Shown here: positions 9,235 to 18,592 of the stretch, in pieces
Numbering within the stretch: position 1 is the stretch's first letter
Layout: each line of letters begins with the position of its first letter
Assembly: GCF_024055725.1 (NCBI RefSeq)
Contig: NZ_JAMXMX010000002.1
Coordinates: forward strand, 1 to 64,000
Length of the DNA: 64,000 nt
Source of the DNA: Actinoallomurus spadix
Lineage (GTDB): Bacteria > Actinomycetota > Actinomycetes > Streptosporangiales > Streptosporangiaceae
Direction: 5' to 3'
Notes under the pieces: generated by a model
Told to the model about the DNA's origin: nothing
What the model saw: only the letters and a program-made list of their open reading frames with translations
The model's database searches: none
Program-made: the position numbers and the translations under genes

Positions 9235-10200
9235 TCAGCGCCGGGTGAGCACGGCCGACGCCGTGACCTTGCCGTTCTTGTCGCGGTAGGCGAGGTCGAG
9301 CTTCCCGCCCTTGTGCGGGGTGAGGTGCAGGTCGCCGACGTCGCACCCGGAGTCCGACGACCCGAACACGGTGTTCACCGTCAGCCGGTCATGGCCGAAG
9401 GCGAGCGGCACGGCGGTGCCCGAGCACTTGCCGTCGAGGTAGCGGACCCTGCCGTTGTGCCTGCCGGCCTTCAGCGTGATCTCGGCCTTCCACCGGACGG
9501 GCGTGCCGTCGTCGTGCTGTTTCGCCGTGTCCTGCACGGTCCCCGCCCACGTGCCCGCGAACCGGGAGGGGACGGCCACGGCCGGCCGCGGGCCGTGATC
9601 GGGAAGAACGGCCGCGAGCAGCACGATCAGGATGCCGCCGATCCACACGACGGCCCACGTCACCGAACACCCGATCCCGATCCGCGCGGGCACCGAGCGG
9701 CGCGGCCGTACGGGCCGGACGAACCGCGGCGGCGCGGTCGGCCGCGGTGGGAAGGGCGGCGGTGGCGGGAAGGGCGGCGGGGGCGGAGGATGACCCGGCC
9801 CCGCGGTGTCCCACGGGTCCGCCGGAGCGGCCGGCCCGGCGCCGGCGTCCGCCCAGGGGTCCGGTGGCGCCGGGGCGCCCGGGGCCGCGCCGGCCCACGG
9901 ATCGTCGATGATCTCGGCGTCCTCGTACGCGTCGTCGGGATCGTCGTCGAAGTCGAACGGCGCGGAGCGGAACGCGTCGTAGTCGGCCCGGCGGTGCTGC
10001 AGGACGTCGCGAGCGGCGTTCAGCAGCCGGATCCGCACCTCCGCCGCGGCCTTGGCGCGCGGGTCGGGGAACCGGTCCGGGTGATTCGCCTTGGCCAGGG
10101 CGCGGAACGCCTGGCGGATCTCCTCCGGGGTGGCGTCAGCGTCCACGCCGAGCAGGTCGTACGCGTCGTGTCCCGCAAGTTCGGCGAAGTCCGCCGACAT
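9235..10200 (-). CDS. J-domain (DnaJ-like) membrane protein
   Basis: A 321-residue protein. Residues 8-68 are a J domain (AYDLLGVDADATPEEIRQAF) with the Hsp70-activating HPD motif at 40-42. A long acidic and then Pro/Gly-rich linker (about 75-175) leads to one membrane segment near 200-225 and a C-terminal domain of about 100 residues with two cysteines that looks strand-rich. The order implies a cytoplasmic J domain recruiting DnaK to the membrane and an exported sensor-like domain. The start was set at the ATG that shares one base with the preceding stop (TGATG). It is not a canonical DnaJ: no G/F region and no zinc repeats. Confidence 0.85.
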   Translation of the reverse strand: MSADFAELAGHDAYDLLGVDADATPEEIRQAFRALAKANHPDRFPDPRAKAAAEVRIRLLNAARDVLQHRRADYDAFRSAPFDFDDDPDDAYEDAEIIDDPWAGAAPGAPAPPDPWADAGAGPAAPADPWDTAGPGHPPPPPPFPPPPPFPPRPTAPPRFVRPVRPRRSVPARIGIGCSVTWAVVWIGGILIVLLAAVLPDHGPRPAVAVPSRFAGTWAGTVQDTAKQHDDGTPVRWKAEITLKAGRHNGRVRYLDGKCSGTAVPLAFGHDRLTVNTVFGSSDSGCDVGDLHLTPHKGGKLDLAYRDKNGKVTASAVLTRR

Positions 10201-10949
10201 CACTTGCCGATCCGGCGCGCCACCGAGGCCCGGTAGCACGTCAGCGACCAGTGCGCGGTCGCGTCGGAGTGTCCCGCGGGGATCACCTTGGTGCCGGTCG
10301 CGACGGTGACGTCACGCGCCCCCGCCAGGTAGATCATGAACATGTTCAGGTGGTGCTCGAACCCCTCGTACGCCCAGTTGCAGCGCAGCACCCGCTGCCC
10401 GGACGTGAAGGGCGTCTGCAGCAGTTCCTGGGCGCGCGGCGGGAGGTTGCCGAGCAGCCCGCGGTCGGCGGAGTCGAGGCCGGCGACGGGCGCGACCGGT
10501 GGCCGCGGCCCGGATCCGAGGGCGGGCCCGGCCATGGGCGCGTGCGGCGGCGGCCGGTGGTCCACGGGCACGTGCCGCAGCGAGCCGGGCTCGAACAGGA
10601 ACGCCGAGATGGCGTAGACCGGGCGGTGCTCGGTGCTGATGCGCGGCTCGGCGATCGTCAGGCCCCGGTCGCCGAAGACCACGGCGTACGGCCGGCCGTC
10701 GAGGCTGGAGGCGTCCCGCCGGGCGAACCAGTCGATGACGCCGCCGGCGAGCTCCATGAGGCGTTGCCGGGTGCGCCCGCCGATCATCTCCCAGCACTCC
10801 TGGCGGAGCTTCTCGCCCGAGTTCAGGCCCATCTCGGCGGCCTGGTGCAGCGGAGCGGCGCCGCCGGGCGACGAGGGCTCCAACCCGCCGCCGCGTCTCC
10901 GCGCCGGACGCCCGGGTTCAGCGGGAACGATGGGAAACGACGAGTTCAC
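10200..10949 (-). CDS. Hypothetical protein co-translated with the J-domain protein
   Basis: A 249-residue protein of no recognised family. I start it at the GTG at 10949 because GGAGG lies just upstream; an ATG at 10979 is possible. After a low-complexity N-terminus there is a helical part (GEKLRQECWEMIGGRTRQRLMELAGGVIDWF), a middle part rich in Pro, and a C-terminal part with RVLRCNWAYEGFEHH and LTCYRASVAR. No signal peptide or membrane segment is evident. Its stop overlaps the start of the J-domain gene (TGATG), so it may be a partner or client of that protein; that is inference. Confidence 0.6.
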   Translation of the reverse strand: MNSSFPIVPAEPGRPARRRGGGLEPSSPGGAAPLHQAAEMGLNSGEKLRQECWEMIGGRTRQRLMELAGGVIDWFARRDASSLDGRPYAVVFGDRGLTIAEPRISTEHRPVYAISAFLFEPGSLRHVPVDHRPPPHAPMAGPALGSGPRPPVAPVAGLDSADRGLLGNLPPRAQELLQTPFTSGQRVLRCNWAYEGFEHHLNMFMIYLAGARDVTVATGTKVIPAGHSDATAHWSLTCYRASVARRIGK

Positions 10950-11043
10950 GCGCCGAGCCTCCTGACCACCTCTTGTCAACGGCCGACCCCATTATGTCCG
11001 GAGCGGTGATCGGCTGTCCCCTCCCGGAAACGGCGCGGAGCTC

Positions 11044-12135
11044 TCAGAACTCGCGTCTGATCTTGATGATGGAGTGGTCCTCGGCGGTGACCCAGTTGCC
11101 GGCGGTGGTCCGCAGGCCGGGCAGCCAGGTCCCCGGGGTGTCCCGGGCCTCGGTGAGCTGCTCCACCGCCCCGTCGCGGGCCGTCTTGAACGCGCTGGCG
11201 ATGGGCTGGCCGCAGGCGCCGAATCCGGGCTGTCCCGCGTGGAGGTCCGCCGCTTCCCGGCAGGCCGCGTCGAGGGTCACGCCCGCCGTGCTGTCCAGCC
11301 TCTTGCCGAGCTCGACGATGGACTCGTGGCGGATCTGCCGGAGCGCGTTCTTCTGGTCGGCGGTCGCGGCCTTGTACCCCTTGGGGACGGCGGCGCCGGC
11401 GGCGAGCCGCTCCGGCCACCGCACGTCATCGACGTCGTCCTTCATCGTCGAGGCGGCGATGCCACCGACGGCCAGCGAGCCGACCTCGGAGACCGCGAGG
11501 ACGCCGCCCGTGCCGAGCTTCACGGCGCGTCCCGCGCCCCTGGTGAGGACCTCCTGCCGTTTCAGAACCTCGATCATGGCCTTCGCCAGCTTGCCGTTCC
11601 ACGTGGCGAGCCGGCGCAGGGCCGACACGATGACCTTCATGATCTGCGCGAGCCTGCCGTTGACGGCCAGGGTGATCTCGGGGGCCACCACCCCGGCGAG
11701 CGCGCCCGAGGTGACGGTGGTGAGCGCCGCCGCGCCGACCGCCGCGGAGAGCAGCCCGAGGCCGGTGTACCCGACCGCGGTCAGCGACAGGGTGTTCGCG
11801 AGGGAGTCGAAGTTGTCGGCCGCCTCGTCCAGCGCGTCCTGGTAGGGCCACAGCCGGGTCTCCAGGAAGGCCTTCTTGCCCTTCTCCTTCCAGTGGAAGT
11901 CGTCGGCGCAGCTCTTCACGGCGGCGGTCATCTCGTCGGACGCCGCGCGGATCCGGTCGGCGACGTGCCGGCACCGGGTGCCGAGGTGCCAGATCTGGGC
12001 GGGGTCGGAGACGACCCCGCCGAGGATGGGGACGAGTATCGCCGCCGGCCAGTACAGGCTCGCGGCGCCCATCGCGCACGCCGCGCCGTACACGCTCGGC
12101 GCCGACGTGATGACGTCCTCGGACGTGAGACCCAT
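11044..12135 (-). CDS. WXG100-like protein with hydrophobic middle
   Basis: A 363-residue protein. Residues 45-115 form a helical hairpin with FHWKEKGKKAF at the turn, which resembles the W-x-G turn of ESAT-6/WXG100 proteins secreted by type VII systems. Two glycine/alanine-rich hydrophobic stretches follow at about 120-160, as in many ESX-associated proteins. The C-terminal third is hydrophilic and holds two cysteines (DAACREAADL, GFGACGQP). No toxin family was recognised for the C-terminus. No ESX core gene is in the window, so export by type VII is inferred from the N-terminal shape only. Confidence 0.6.
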   Translation of the reverse strand: MGLTSEDVITSAPSVYGAACAMGAASLYWPAAILVPILGGVVSDPAQIWHLGTRCRHVADRIRAASDEMTAAVKSCADDFHWKEKGKKAFLETRLWPYQDALDEAADNFDSLANTLSLTAVGYTGLGLLSAAVGAAALTTVTSGALAGVVAPEITLAVNGRLAQIMKVIVSALRRLATWNGKLAKAMIEVLKRQEVLTRGAGRAVKLGTGGVLAVSEVGSLAVGGIAASTMKDDVDDVRWPERLAAGAAVPKGYKAATADQKNALRQIRHESIVELGKRLDSTAGVTLDAACREAADLHAGQPGFGACGQPIASAFKTARDGAVEQLTEARDTPGTWLPGLRTTAGNWVTAEDHSIIKIRREF

Positions 12136-12230
12136 GGTCGTTCCCCTCGACGTGCGGCGGCCACGAAGATCACCGGCAGGCTACGCAGGTGACCCCGGCC
12201 TGTCCACGGGAACGGGCGTACGGGCGCGGG

Positions 12231-13043
12231 TCAGCGCTTGCGACCCACGGCTCCGAGCATCCAGACCGAGTCGGCCGCGCGGGCCGCCTCCGGGTCGTCG
12301 GGTCGCCACCCCGGTACGTTGACGAGGCCGGGTTCGACCAGGTCGTATCCGTCGAACAGCGCCTCGATCTCCTTGGGGGAGCGGAGGACCGCCGGTGAGG
12401 TGGCGCGTTTCTTGTACACGTCGGCGGCCGACTCCGCGCCGTCGGCGCCCTCTTCCGGCGGCGTGATGTGGGACAGCGCCAGGTGGCTGCCCGGCACGGA
12501 AACATCCCGGAACGCGGCGACCAGCCCGTACGGGTCCTCCTCGTCGGTGATGAAGTGCAGCACCGACATGAACAGCACGGCCACCGGCTCGTCGAACCGG
12601 ATGAGGCGGCGGGTGTGGGGGTGGTCGAGGATCGCGGCCGGGTCGCGCATGTCCGCCTCGACGACGGCCGTGGTGCCGTCGAAGGGCAGCAGCGCCTTGG
12701 CGTGGGCGCGGACGATCGGGTCGTTGTCGACGTACACGACGCGGGCGCCGGGCGCGGCGGCCTGCGCGATCTCGTGCACGTTGCCCTGCGTCGGCAGCCC
12801 GGTCCCGACGTCGATGAACTGCCGGATGCCGGCCTCGGCGGCGAGGAAGCGCACGACCCGGCCGAGGAACGCGCGGTTCTCGCGCGCCAGCACACGCACC
12901 TCCGGGGCCGCCGACAGGACCTCCTCGGCCGCGTCCCGGTCGACGGCGAAGTTGTCCTTGCCGCCGAGGTAGTAGTCGTACATCCGGGCCGGCGTGGGCC
13001 GGTCCGTACGAAGGTCGTGAACCGGGGCCTCCTCGTCGGTCAT
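12231..13043 (-). CDS. S-adenosyl methyltransferase, DUF574 family
   Basis: A 270-residue actinobacterial DUF574 (Methyltransf_19) protein. Diagnostic features are the N-terminal PTPARMYDYYLGGKDNF, the SAM-binding glycine loop FIDVGTGLPTQGNVHEIAQ, the acidic residue after strand 2 (VVYVDNDPIV), and YGLVAAFRD with LALSHITPP further on. The family is abundant in Streptosporangiales and Streptomyces, but substrates are not established. It is transcribed leftwards as a single gene, with a strong hairpin terminator of the upstream gene just before its promoter region. Confidence 0.93.
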   Translation of the reverse strand: MTDEEAPVHDLRTDRPTPARMYDYYLGGKDNFAVDRDAAEEVLSAAPEVRVLARENRAFLGRVVRFLAAEAGIRQFIDVGTGLPTQGNVHEIAQAAAPGARVVYVDNDPIVRAHAKALLPFDGTTAVVEADMRDPAAILDHPHTRRLIRFDEPVAVLFMSVLHFITDEEDPYGLVAAFRDVSVPGSHLALSHITPPEEGADGAESAADVYKKRATSPAVLRSPKEIEALFDGYDLVEPGLVNVPGWRPDDPEAARAADSVWMLGAVGRKR

Positions 13044-13156
13044 CGCGGTCCCCCTCTTTTCCGTACGCGCGTGCTTTTCCGGACTAGTTTGTCGCTCGGG
13101 GCAACGAATGTGAAGATCGTTCTGTTCCCGGCCCCTGTGACCGTTCGCCCGGTACG

Positions 13157-13194
13157 CGAACGGGCGCGGCGCCTCGCGGCACCGCGCCCGTTCG
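13157..13194 (-). terminator. Intrinsic-type terminator after the FG-GAP protein gene
   Basis: CGAACGGGCGCGG (13157-13169) and CCGCGCCCGTTCG (13182-13194) are perfect inverted repeats with a 12-nt loop, 19 bp beyond the stop codon at 13213. There is no U-tract, as is common in high-GC actinomycetes. Confidence 0.75.
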
Positions 13195-13212
13195 GGAACG
13201 CCGGGGTCCGGA

Positions 13213-14679
13213 TCAGCCGGCGGAGCCGTTCCAGCCGGTCGTGAGCTGCTGCCGGGCGGCGTACCCGGTGGTACGGCCCGCGTAGACGTACATCACCCCG
13301 GTGTCCGCCTGGACGCCGATCAGGTCCGAGAGACCGTCGCCGGTGACGTCACCGGTGAGGGTCAGCGAGCGGATGCCGCCCCAACCGGAACCGAGCTTCT
13401 TGCTCGTCCCGAGGGCCTTGGTTCCGCCCGGGTAGACCCAGAGGGTGCCGTCCGACTTGCGCACCGCGATGAGGTCCGGCTTGTCGTCACCGGTGATGTC
13501 GGTGACGCCGGCCAGCTTCCCCATGCCGTTCCAGCCACTGGTGCCGATCTTGATGCGGCTGCCGAGCTTCTTGACGCCGCCGGGGTAGAGCCACAGGGTG
13601 CCGTCGCTCTTCTGCACCGCGATCAGGTCGGCGCGGCCGTCACCGGTGATGTCGCCCATGGGGGACAGCTCGGTCATGCCGTTCCAGCCGCTGTTGCCGA
13701 TCTTCACCCGGGTGCCGAGGCCGTTCGTCGCGCCGGGGTAGAGCCAGAGGGTGCCGTCGCTCTTCTGGACGGCGATCAGGTCGGCCTTCTTGTCGCCGCT
13801 GAGGTCGCCGATGCCGGTCAGCTCGCTCATGCCGTTCCAGCCGCCGCTGCCGAGGAGCTTGCGGCCCGTCGCGGCGAACTTCGGGCCCGGGTACAGCCAC
13901 AGCTTGCCGGTGGCCCGGTCCGTCGCCACCACGTCGGCGGTGCCGTCCCCGGTCTGGTCACCGAGGGTGGACAGCCCCACGTCGGTACGGCCGGTGACCA
14001 GGAACATCCCGGTCGGCTGCATGTCCGCGGCGAGCTTGGAGGCCGCGATGGTGTGCGTTCCGCCGGTGGCCTTCCACGGGTCGAAGACGGTGATCGTCCC
14101 CTTGCCGCGGTCGTACCCGTACGCGACGATCGCGTGCCCGACCTTGCTGCCGCTCATCTTGGAGTTCCACGGCAGCTTCTCCATCCACACGCCGAGAACG
14201 GGCGCCCGCTTCAGCACGCCGACGTCGTAGGACACCTTCGCCATCAGGCTGGAGGCGGTCGAGGCGTCCGCGAAGCCGTACGAGTAGCCGAGCGGGTCGG
14301 CGTAGGAGTTGAGCACGGGACGCGCCTGGGCACCGGTCGTGCCCTTGGTGGCGCTGGTCCCCATCTTCTTGGCCAGCGTCTCCTGGCTCACCGACACCCC
14401 GAACGTCGACAGGCTCATCGACGAGGACGTCGGCACGCAGTTCATGTTCGTCTTTTGGTACTGCCCCTTCAGGGACAGCTTCGCCGACGCCGGTGCCGCG
14501 GAGGCCGCCACCGCGGTCACCCGCGGCGCCATGGCCGTCTTCGCGGGCCGGGCGACGAGGTTCGCGCCCGGTTTCGGGGGCGCCGGCGCGGCGTTCGCCG
14601 TGCCCGTCAGGCCTCCGCCGGTCAGGATCAGCGCCGCCGCGGAACCCACTGGCAGCACTCGCCTGCCGAACGACCTCAT
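13213..14679 (-). CDS. Secreted C39-like peptidase with FG-GAP/VCBS-type repeats
   Basis: A 488-residue secreted protein; the start at 14679 has TAGGAGA 5-6 nt upstream. Residues 1-30 are a Sec signal peptide ending TANA. Residues about 70-230 look like a C39-family cysteine peptidase: Cys81 in NMNCVPTSSSMS, His182 in GHAIVAYGYD and Asp200 in TVFDPW would form the catalytic set. From residue 238 to the end there are five repeats of about 50 residues, each with a D-x-T-G-D-G calcium-loop-like motif followed by DLIAVQKSDGTLWLYPG, typical of FG-GAP/VCBS blades. A lone extracellular peptidase with a repeat platform is plausible. Nothing adjacent suggests bacteriocin processing. Confidence 0.82.
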   Translation of the reverse strand: MRSFGRRVLPVGSAAALILTGGGLTGTANAAPAPPKPGANLVARPAKTAMAPRVTAVAASAAPASAKLSLKGQYQKTNMNCVPTSSSMSLSTFGVSVSQETLAKKMGTSATKGTTGAQARPVLNSYADPLGYSYGFADASTASSLMAKVSYDVGVLKRAPVLGVWMEKLPWNSKMSGSKVGHAIVAYGYDRGKGTITVFDPWKATGGTHTIAASKLAADMQPTGMFLVTGRTDVGLSTLGDQTGDGTADVVATDRATGKLWLYPGPKFAATGRKLLGSGGWNGMSELTGIGDLSGDKKADLIAVQKSDGTLWLYPGATNGLGTRVKIGNSGWNGMTELSPMGDITGDGRADLIAVQKSDGTLWLYPGGVKKLGSRIKIGTSGWNGMGKLAGVTDITGDDKPDLIAVRKSDGTLWVYPGGTKALGTSKKLGSGWGGIRSLTLTGDVTGDGLSDLIGVQADTGVMYVYAGRTTGYAARQQLTTGWNGSAG

Positions 14680-14862
14680 CCGATCTCCTAATGATCCACC
14701 ACAAATGCCGACTTCGGGATCGTAATGGAGAATGATCATCTCAGGGGGAAGATCCGCCGGGCCCCGATTGTTCACCCGCGCGACGACGCCCCGTCAAGAT
14801 CGGTCATAGTGATCACCGCCCCGGAGCGCTAACCTCCTGCGGCACCACTCACGGAGGCCTCC

Positions 14863-17800
14863 ATGCGCGTACGATCCCTGCTGACCGCGGGCGCCCTCGC
14901 CCTCGGCGTTCTCGGCACACCTGCCTGGAACGTTCCGGCGTGGGCCGAGCGGCCGCCGCGCGTACCGGCCCCCGCCTACCAGACCGCCGTGCCCGGCGAG
15001 TCGGTCGAGGCCGGCCGCGTCGACCGGCCGGTGGCCCCGGGCATCGTCCGCACCACCTTCGACACGTTCGGCCGTACGGGCTGGACCCGCGTCCACGTCC
15101 TCAGCGCCGACCTGAGCGACCACTCCGTGAGCATCGACCTGATCGGCCGCAAGGTCAGCGAGGCCAGGCCCCTCGCCCAGGCCGCCGACGACCAGCGCGC
15201 GGTCGCCGCCGTGAACGGCGACTACTTCGACATCACCGAGACCAACGCCGCCATCGGCCCGGAGATCCAGAACGGCGCCCTCCGCAAGGGCACCGCCCAG
15301 CCGTCCACCGTCGCCGCCATCGGCGCCGACGGACTCGCCCGGCTCGCCGACCTCGCCCTCCAGGGCACGGCCACCGTCGCCGGCGCCGAACACCCCCTCG
15401 CCGCGCTCAACTCCGCCACCGTGCCCGCCGACGGCATCGACGCCTTCACCCCGCAGTGGGGACCCGGCCTGCGCACCCTCATCCGCGACCCCGGCCCGTA
15501 CACCGAGGTCGTCGTCGCCGGCGGCAAGGTCACCGCGGTGAACGACCACCTCACCACGACACCCGTACCGGACGACGGCCTCATCCTCCTCGGCCGTGGC
15601 GCCGCCGCGCAGCGGCTCGCCACCGCCCGGCCCGGCGACACCGCCGCCATCGCGTTCGCCCCCAAGACCGACGCGAAGCTGAAGACGGCGCTCGGCAGCG
15701 GCGCGGTGCTCGTCCGGGACGGCCAGGCGGTCGACTTCCCGCCGAGCACCGGCAACGACGCGCTCAAGCCCCGTACCGCCATCGGCTGGAGCGACGGCGG
15801 CCGCCGCCTGCTCCTCGTCGCCGTCGACGGATCCTCGAGCTTCTCGGCCGGGCTGTCCTTCGACGACACGGCCCGGCTGATGGCCCGCCTCGGCGCCGGC
15901 AACGCGTACATGCTCGACGGCGGCGGCTCCACCGAGACCGTCGCCCGCCGCCCCGGCGACTCCGGCGTCAGCGTCGTCAACACCCCCTCCGACGGGAGCG
16001 AGCGGCCCGTGCCGAACGGCGTCGGCCTGTTCAGCCGCACGGGCTCCGGCACTCTGCAGGGCCTGGACGTACGGCCGCGCGCCGACCGCGTCTTCCCCGG
16101 CCTGACCCGCGACGTCACCGCCGCCGGATACGACGAGACGTACGCGGCCGTGTCCGTGAGCGCCCGGCACGTCTCCTGGACCGCCGCCCCCGGCCGGCTC
16201 GGGCACGTCCGCGGCGGCGTCTTCCACGCCTCATCACCCGGCACGGGCCGGCTGCGGGCCCGCGCCGGATCCGCGACCGGCGAGCACGACCTGCGCGTCC
16301 TCGGCCCGCTGCACCGGCTCGCCTTCCCGAGCCGCGCCGTCACCCTCCAGCCCGGCACCGCGACCAGCGTCGGGCTCACCGGGTACGACGCCGACGGCTT
16401 CGGCGCGCCCGTCGCCCCGCGCGACGTCACCCTCGACTACGACCACACGGCCATCGACGTCACCACCGAACCCGACGGCGACCTGAAGGTCACCGGGAAG
16501 CCGGACGCGACCGGCGCCGGCACCACCCTCACCGCCACCGTGCACGGCGTCACCGCGAAGCTGCCCGTGTCCGTCGGCCTCGTCGACCGGTCCCTCGCCG
16601 AGTTCGAACCGGACGAGAAGTGGACCGCATCGGCCGCCCGCGGCACCGCCACGGTCACCACCGTCGAAGCCTCCGACCGCCCCGGCGCGCCCGCCGGCAA
16701 CCACGCGCTGCGCCTGACGTACGACTTCACCGGGCAGCCCAGCACCTCCGCCGGGTACGCCGTCGTCCAGCCGAGCCCCATCACCCTGCCCGGCGGCGCG
16801 AGCGGCCTCGCCCTGTGGGTCAAGGGCGACGGCAAGGAGCACTGGCTGCGCGCCACCCTCCGCTCCCAGGGCACCACGAACGTGCCGTTCACCTTCGCGC
16901 TCAGCGTCGACTGGACCGGCTGGCGCCGCGTCACCGGCACCCTGCCCGCCGGCTTCGCCGCCCCCATCACCCTGCTGAACGTCTACGTCGTCGAGACCGC
17001 GCAGGACAAGAAGGACGCCGGAGAGCTGGAGTTCGACGCGCTCGCCGCCCAGGTCGGGCGGCAGCCCGACACCCACGAGGCGCCCGCCCCCGACCCGTAC
17101 GTCCTGGAGCAGCGCGGTGTCGGCGCCGGCCGCTGGACGTACGCCCTGATGTCCGACCTGCACGTCAGCGCCGCCGCGGGCGCCGACTCGTTCGCCGCGA
17201 AGCAGGCGGCCACCGCCCTCGACCAGGCCGTCGCCGCCAAGCCCGACTTCATCCTCCTGAACGGGGACTTCGTCGACAGCGACGGCAAGGCCGACTTCGC
17301 CTTCGCCCAGCGGCTGCTGACGGACCACGTCCCCGCGAGCCTGCCCGTCTACTGGGTGCCCGGCAACCACGAGGCGGGCCTCGGATCGAGCGGCGGACTC
17401 GACACCTTCGTCAGCGCGACCGGCCGCAAGACCCGGCAGGTGTTCGACCACAAGGGCACGCGGTTCATCCTGCTCGACTCCCACACCGGCAGCCTGCGCA
17501 CCTCCGACTGGGACCAGATCCCCGCGCTGCAGAACGAGCTGAACAAGGCCGCCACCGACCGCTCGGTCACCGGCGTCGTCGTGGTGTTCCACCACCCGCC
17601 GCACGACCCGTCCGGCGCCGGCGACTCCCAGCTCACCGACCGGCTCGAGGCCGGCCTGGTCGAACGCTGGCTCGCGACGTTCAGGGAGGAGTCCGGCAAG
17701 CCGGTCGCGCTGTTCAGCGGCCACGCCCACACCGCCGCCGTCACCCGGACGGACGGCGTGCTGGAGGTGAACACCCCGGCGGTCGGCAAGACCCCGTACG

Positions 17801-18252
17801 GCTCCCCGGACCAGGGCGGCTTCTTCGGCTGGATGCGCGTCGGCGTCGACCCGCACCCCGGCAGGGTGCCCGCCGGACTGCCCGACCCGGGGACCCGCGA
17901 CTGGCTGCAGGCGGAGAGCCGGCCCCTGATCGATGGCATTGACCTGCCCGCGCCCGCGCCGCTGCCGGTAGGCGGCTCCGAACAGGTCACCGCGACCGGC
18001 CTGACCAGCGGGTTCGGCCTGAAGTTCCCGCTGCGCCACCCGGCCAGCGTCACCTGGAGCGGCGGCCCGGGCCTGCTCGTGACCGCCTCCCCGGCCGAGG
18101 TCAAGGCCGCCCGCCACCGCCGCGACGTCCTCGCCGTCCTCAACCCGGAGAGCGGCACCCTCACCGCCCTCCGCCCGGGGACCGTCACGGTCACCGTCGC
18201 CGCCGGCTCCCAGACCAAGACCGTCCCCGTCACCATCACCCCGGCCACCTGA
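14863..18252 (+). CDS. Secreted phosphodiester glycosidase plus metallophosphoesterase
   Basis: A 1129-residue secreted multidomain protein. Residues 1-28 are a signal peptide. About residues 90-400 are a phosphodiester glycosidase domain of the NAGPA (uncovering enzyme) type, with AVNGDYFDI, KPRTAIGW and MLDGGGSTE. An Ig-like segment (about 480-570) and a carbohydrate-binding-like beta domain (about 600-730) follow. A calcineurin-like metallophosphoesterase comes next: SDLH near 765, GDFVD near 800, GNHE near 833, FHHPP near 909 and GHAH near 952, which together make the di-metal site. A final Ig-like domain ends the chain. The pairing suggests stepwise attack on a sugar-phosphodiester polymer such as teichoic acid; that role is inference. 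Confidence 0.88.
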   Translation: MRVRSLLTAGALALGVLGTPAWNVPAWAERPPRVPAPAYQTAVPGESVEAGRVDRPVAPGIVRTTFDTFGRTGWTRVHVLSADLSDHSVSIDLIGRKVSEARPLAQAADDQRAVAAVNGDYFDITETNAAIGPEIQNGALRKGTAQPSTVAAIGADGLARLADLALQGTATVAGAEHPLAALNSATVPADGIDAFTPQWGPGLRTLIRDPGPYTEVVVAGGKVTAVNDHLTTTPVPDDGLILLGRGAAAQRLATARPGDTAAIAFAPKTDAKLKTALGSGAVLVRDGQAVDFPPSTGNDALKPRTAIGWSDGGRRLLLVAVDGSSSFSAGLSFDDTARLMARLGAGNAYMLDGGGSTETVARRPGDSGVSVVNTPSDGSERPVPNGVGLFSRTGSGTLQGLDVRPRADRVFPGLTRDVTAAGYDETYAAVSVSARHVSWTAAPGRLGHVRGGVFHASSPGTGRLRARAGSATGEHDLRVLGPLHRLAFPSRAVTLQPGTATSVGLTGYDADGFGAPVAPRDVTLDYDHTAIDVTTEPDGDLKVTGKPDATGAGTTLTATVHGVTAKLPVSVGLVDRSLAEFEPDEKWTASAARGTATVTTVEASDRPGAPAGNHALRLTYDFTGQPSTSAGYAVVQPSPITLPGGASGLALWVKGDGKEHWLRATLRSQGTTNVPFTFALSVDWTGWRRVTGTLPAGFAAPITLLNVYVVETAQDKKDAGELEFDALAAQVGRQPDTHEAPAPDPYVLEQRGVGAGRWTYALMSDLHVSAAAGADSFAAKQAATALDQAVAAKPDFILLNGDFVDSDGKADFAFAQRLLTDHVPASLPVYWVPGNHEAGLGSSGGLDTFVSATGRKTRQVFDHKGTRFILLDSHTGSLRTSDWDQIPALQNELNKAATDRSVTGVVVVFHHPPHDPSGAGDSQLTDRLEAGLVERWLATFREESGKPVALFSGHAHTAAVTRTDGVLEVNTPAVGKTPYGSPDQGGFFGWMRVGVDPHPGRVPAGLPDPGTRDWLQAESRPLIDGIDLPAPAPLPVGGSEQVTATGLTSGFGLKFPLRHPASVTWSGGPGLLVTASPAEVKAARHRRDVLAVLNPESGTLTALRPGTVTVTVAAGSQTKTVPVTITPAT

Positions 18253-18280
18253 CCGGAGTCCGCGAGGACATGCGGCCGCG

Positions 18281-18463
18281 TCACCGCGACGTGGGCCGGA
18301 ATCCGCGTGGATTGTCGGGATTTCGGACGGCCGCCCGGAAACCGGGAGCGTCGTTCGGCGAGGGGATCTCCATGCGCTCCTCGGCCCAGTTCCGGACGGT
18401 GGCCGGCACGGCTTCGAGGGACAGGCCCAGGTCGGTGAGCCGGTAGTGGACGCGCGGAACCCG
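18281..18463 (-). pseudogene. C-terminal remnant of an HxlR-family regulator
   Basis: About 60 codons read VHYRLTDLGLSLEAVPATVR and end with a natural stop. This is the end of the HxlR winged helix (the usual YRLT-LG-SL-PVL-WAE pattern). The N-terminal helix-turn-helix is missing; the DNA before it contains no continuation in any frame. It is a truncated, probably dead gene. Confidence 0.6.
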
Positions 18464-18592
18464 TTGATCGGATCGGGAGTCGAAACCGGAGCCGGCGTCG
18501 TACGGGCGAAGTAGCATTCGCCGCGTCCCACCGCGGGCGGCGTACGGCCGGTCGTCGTGGACCCCGCCCGAGACAGCCGAACAGGAGATCCC

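Noticed and set aside
13360-13960. Periodic DNA repeats that could look like a tandem array
   Set aside because: They are explained by the five FG-GAP-type protein repeats of about 50 residues encoded here.
16234-18531. Long antisense frames opposite the phosphodiester glycosidase gene
   Set aside because: Low-complexity composition and no recognisable domain; the plus-strand reading has a signal peptide and complete catalytic motifs.
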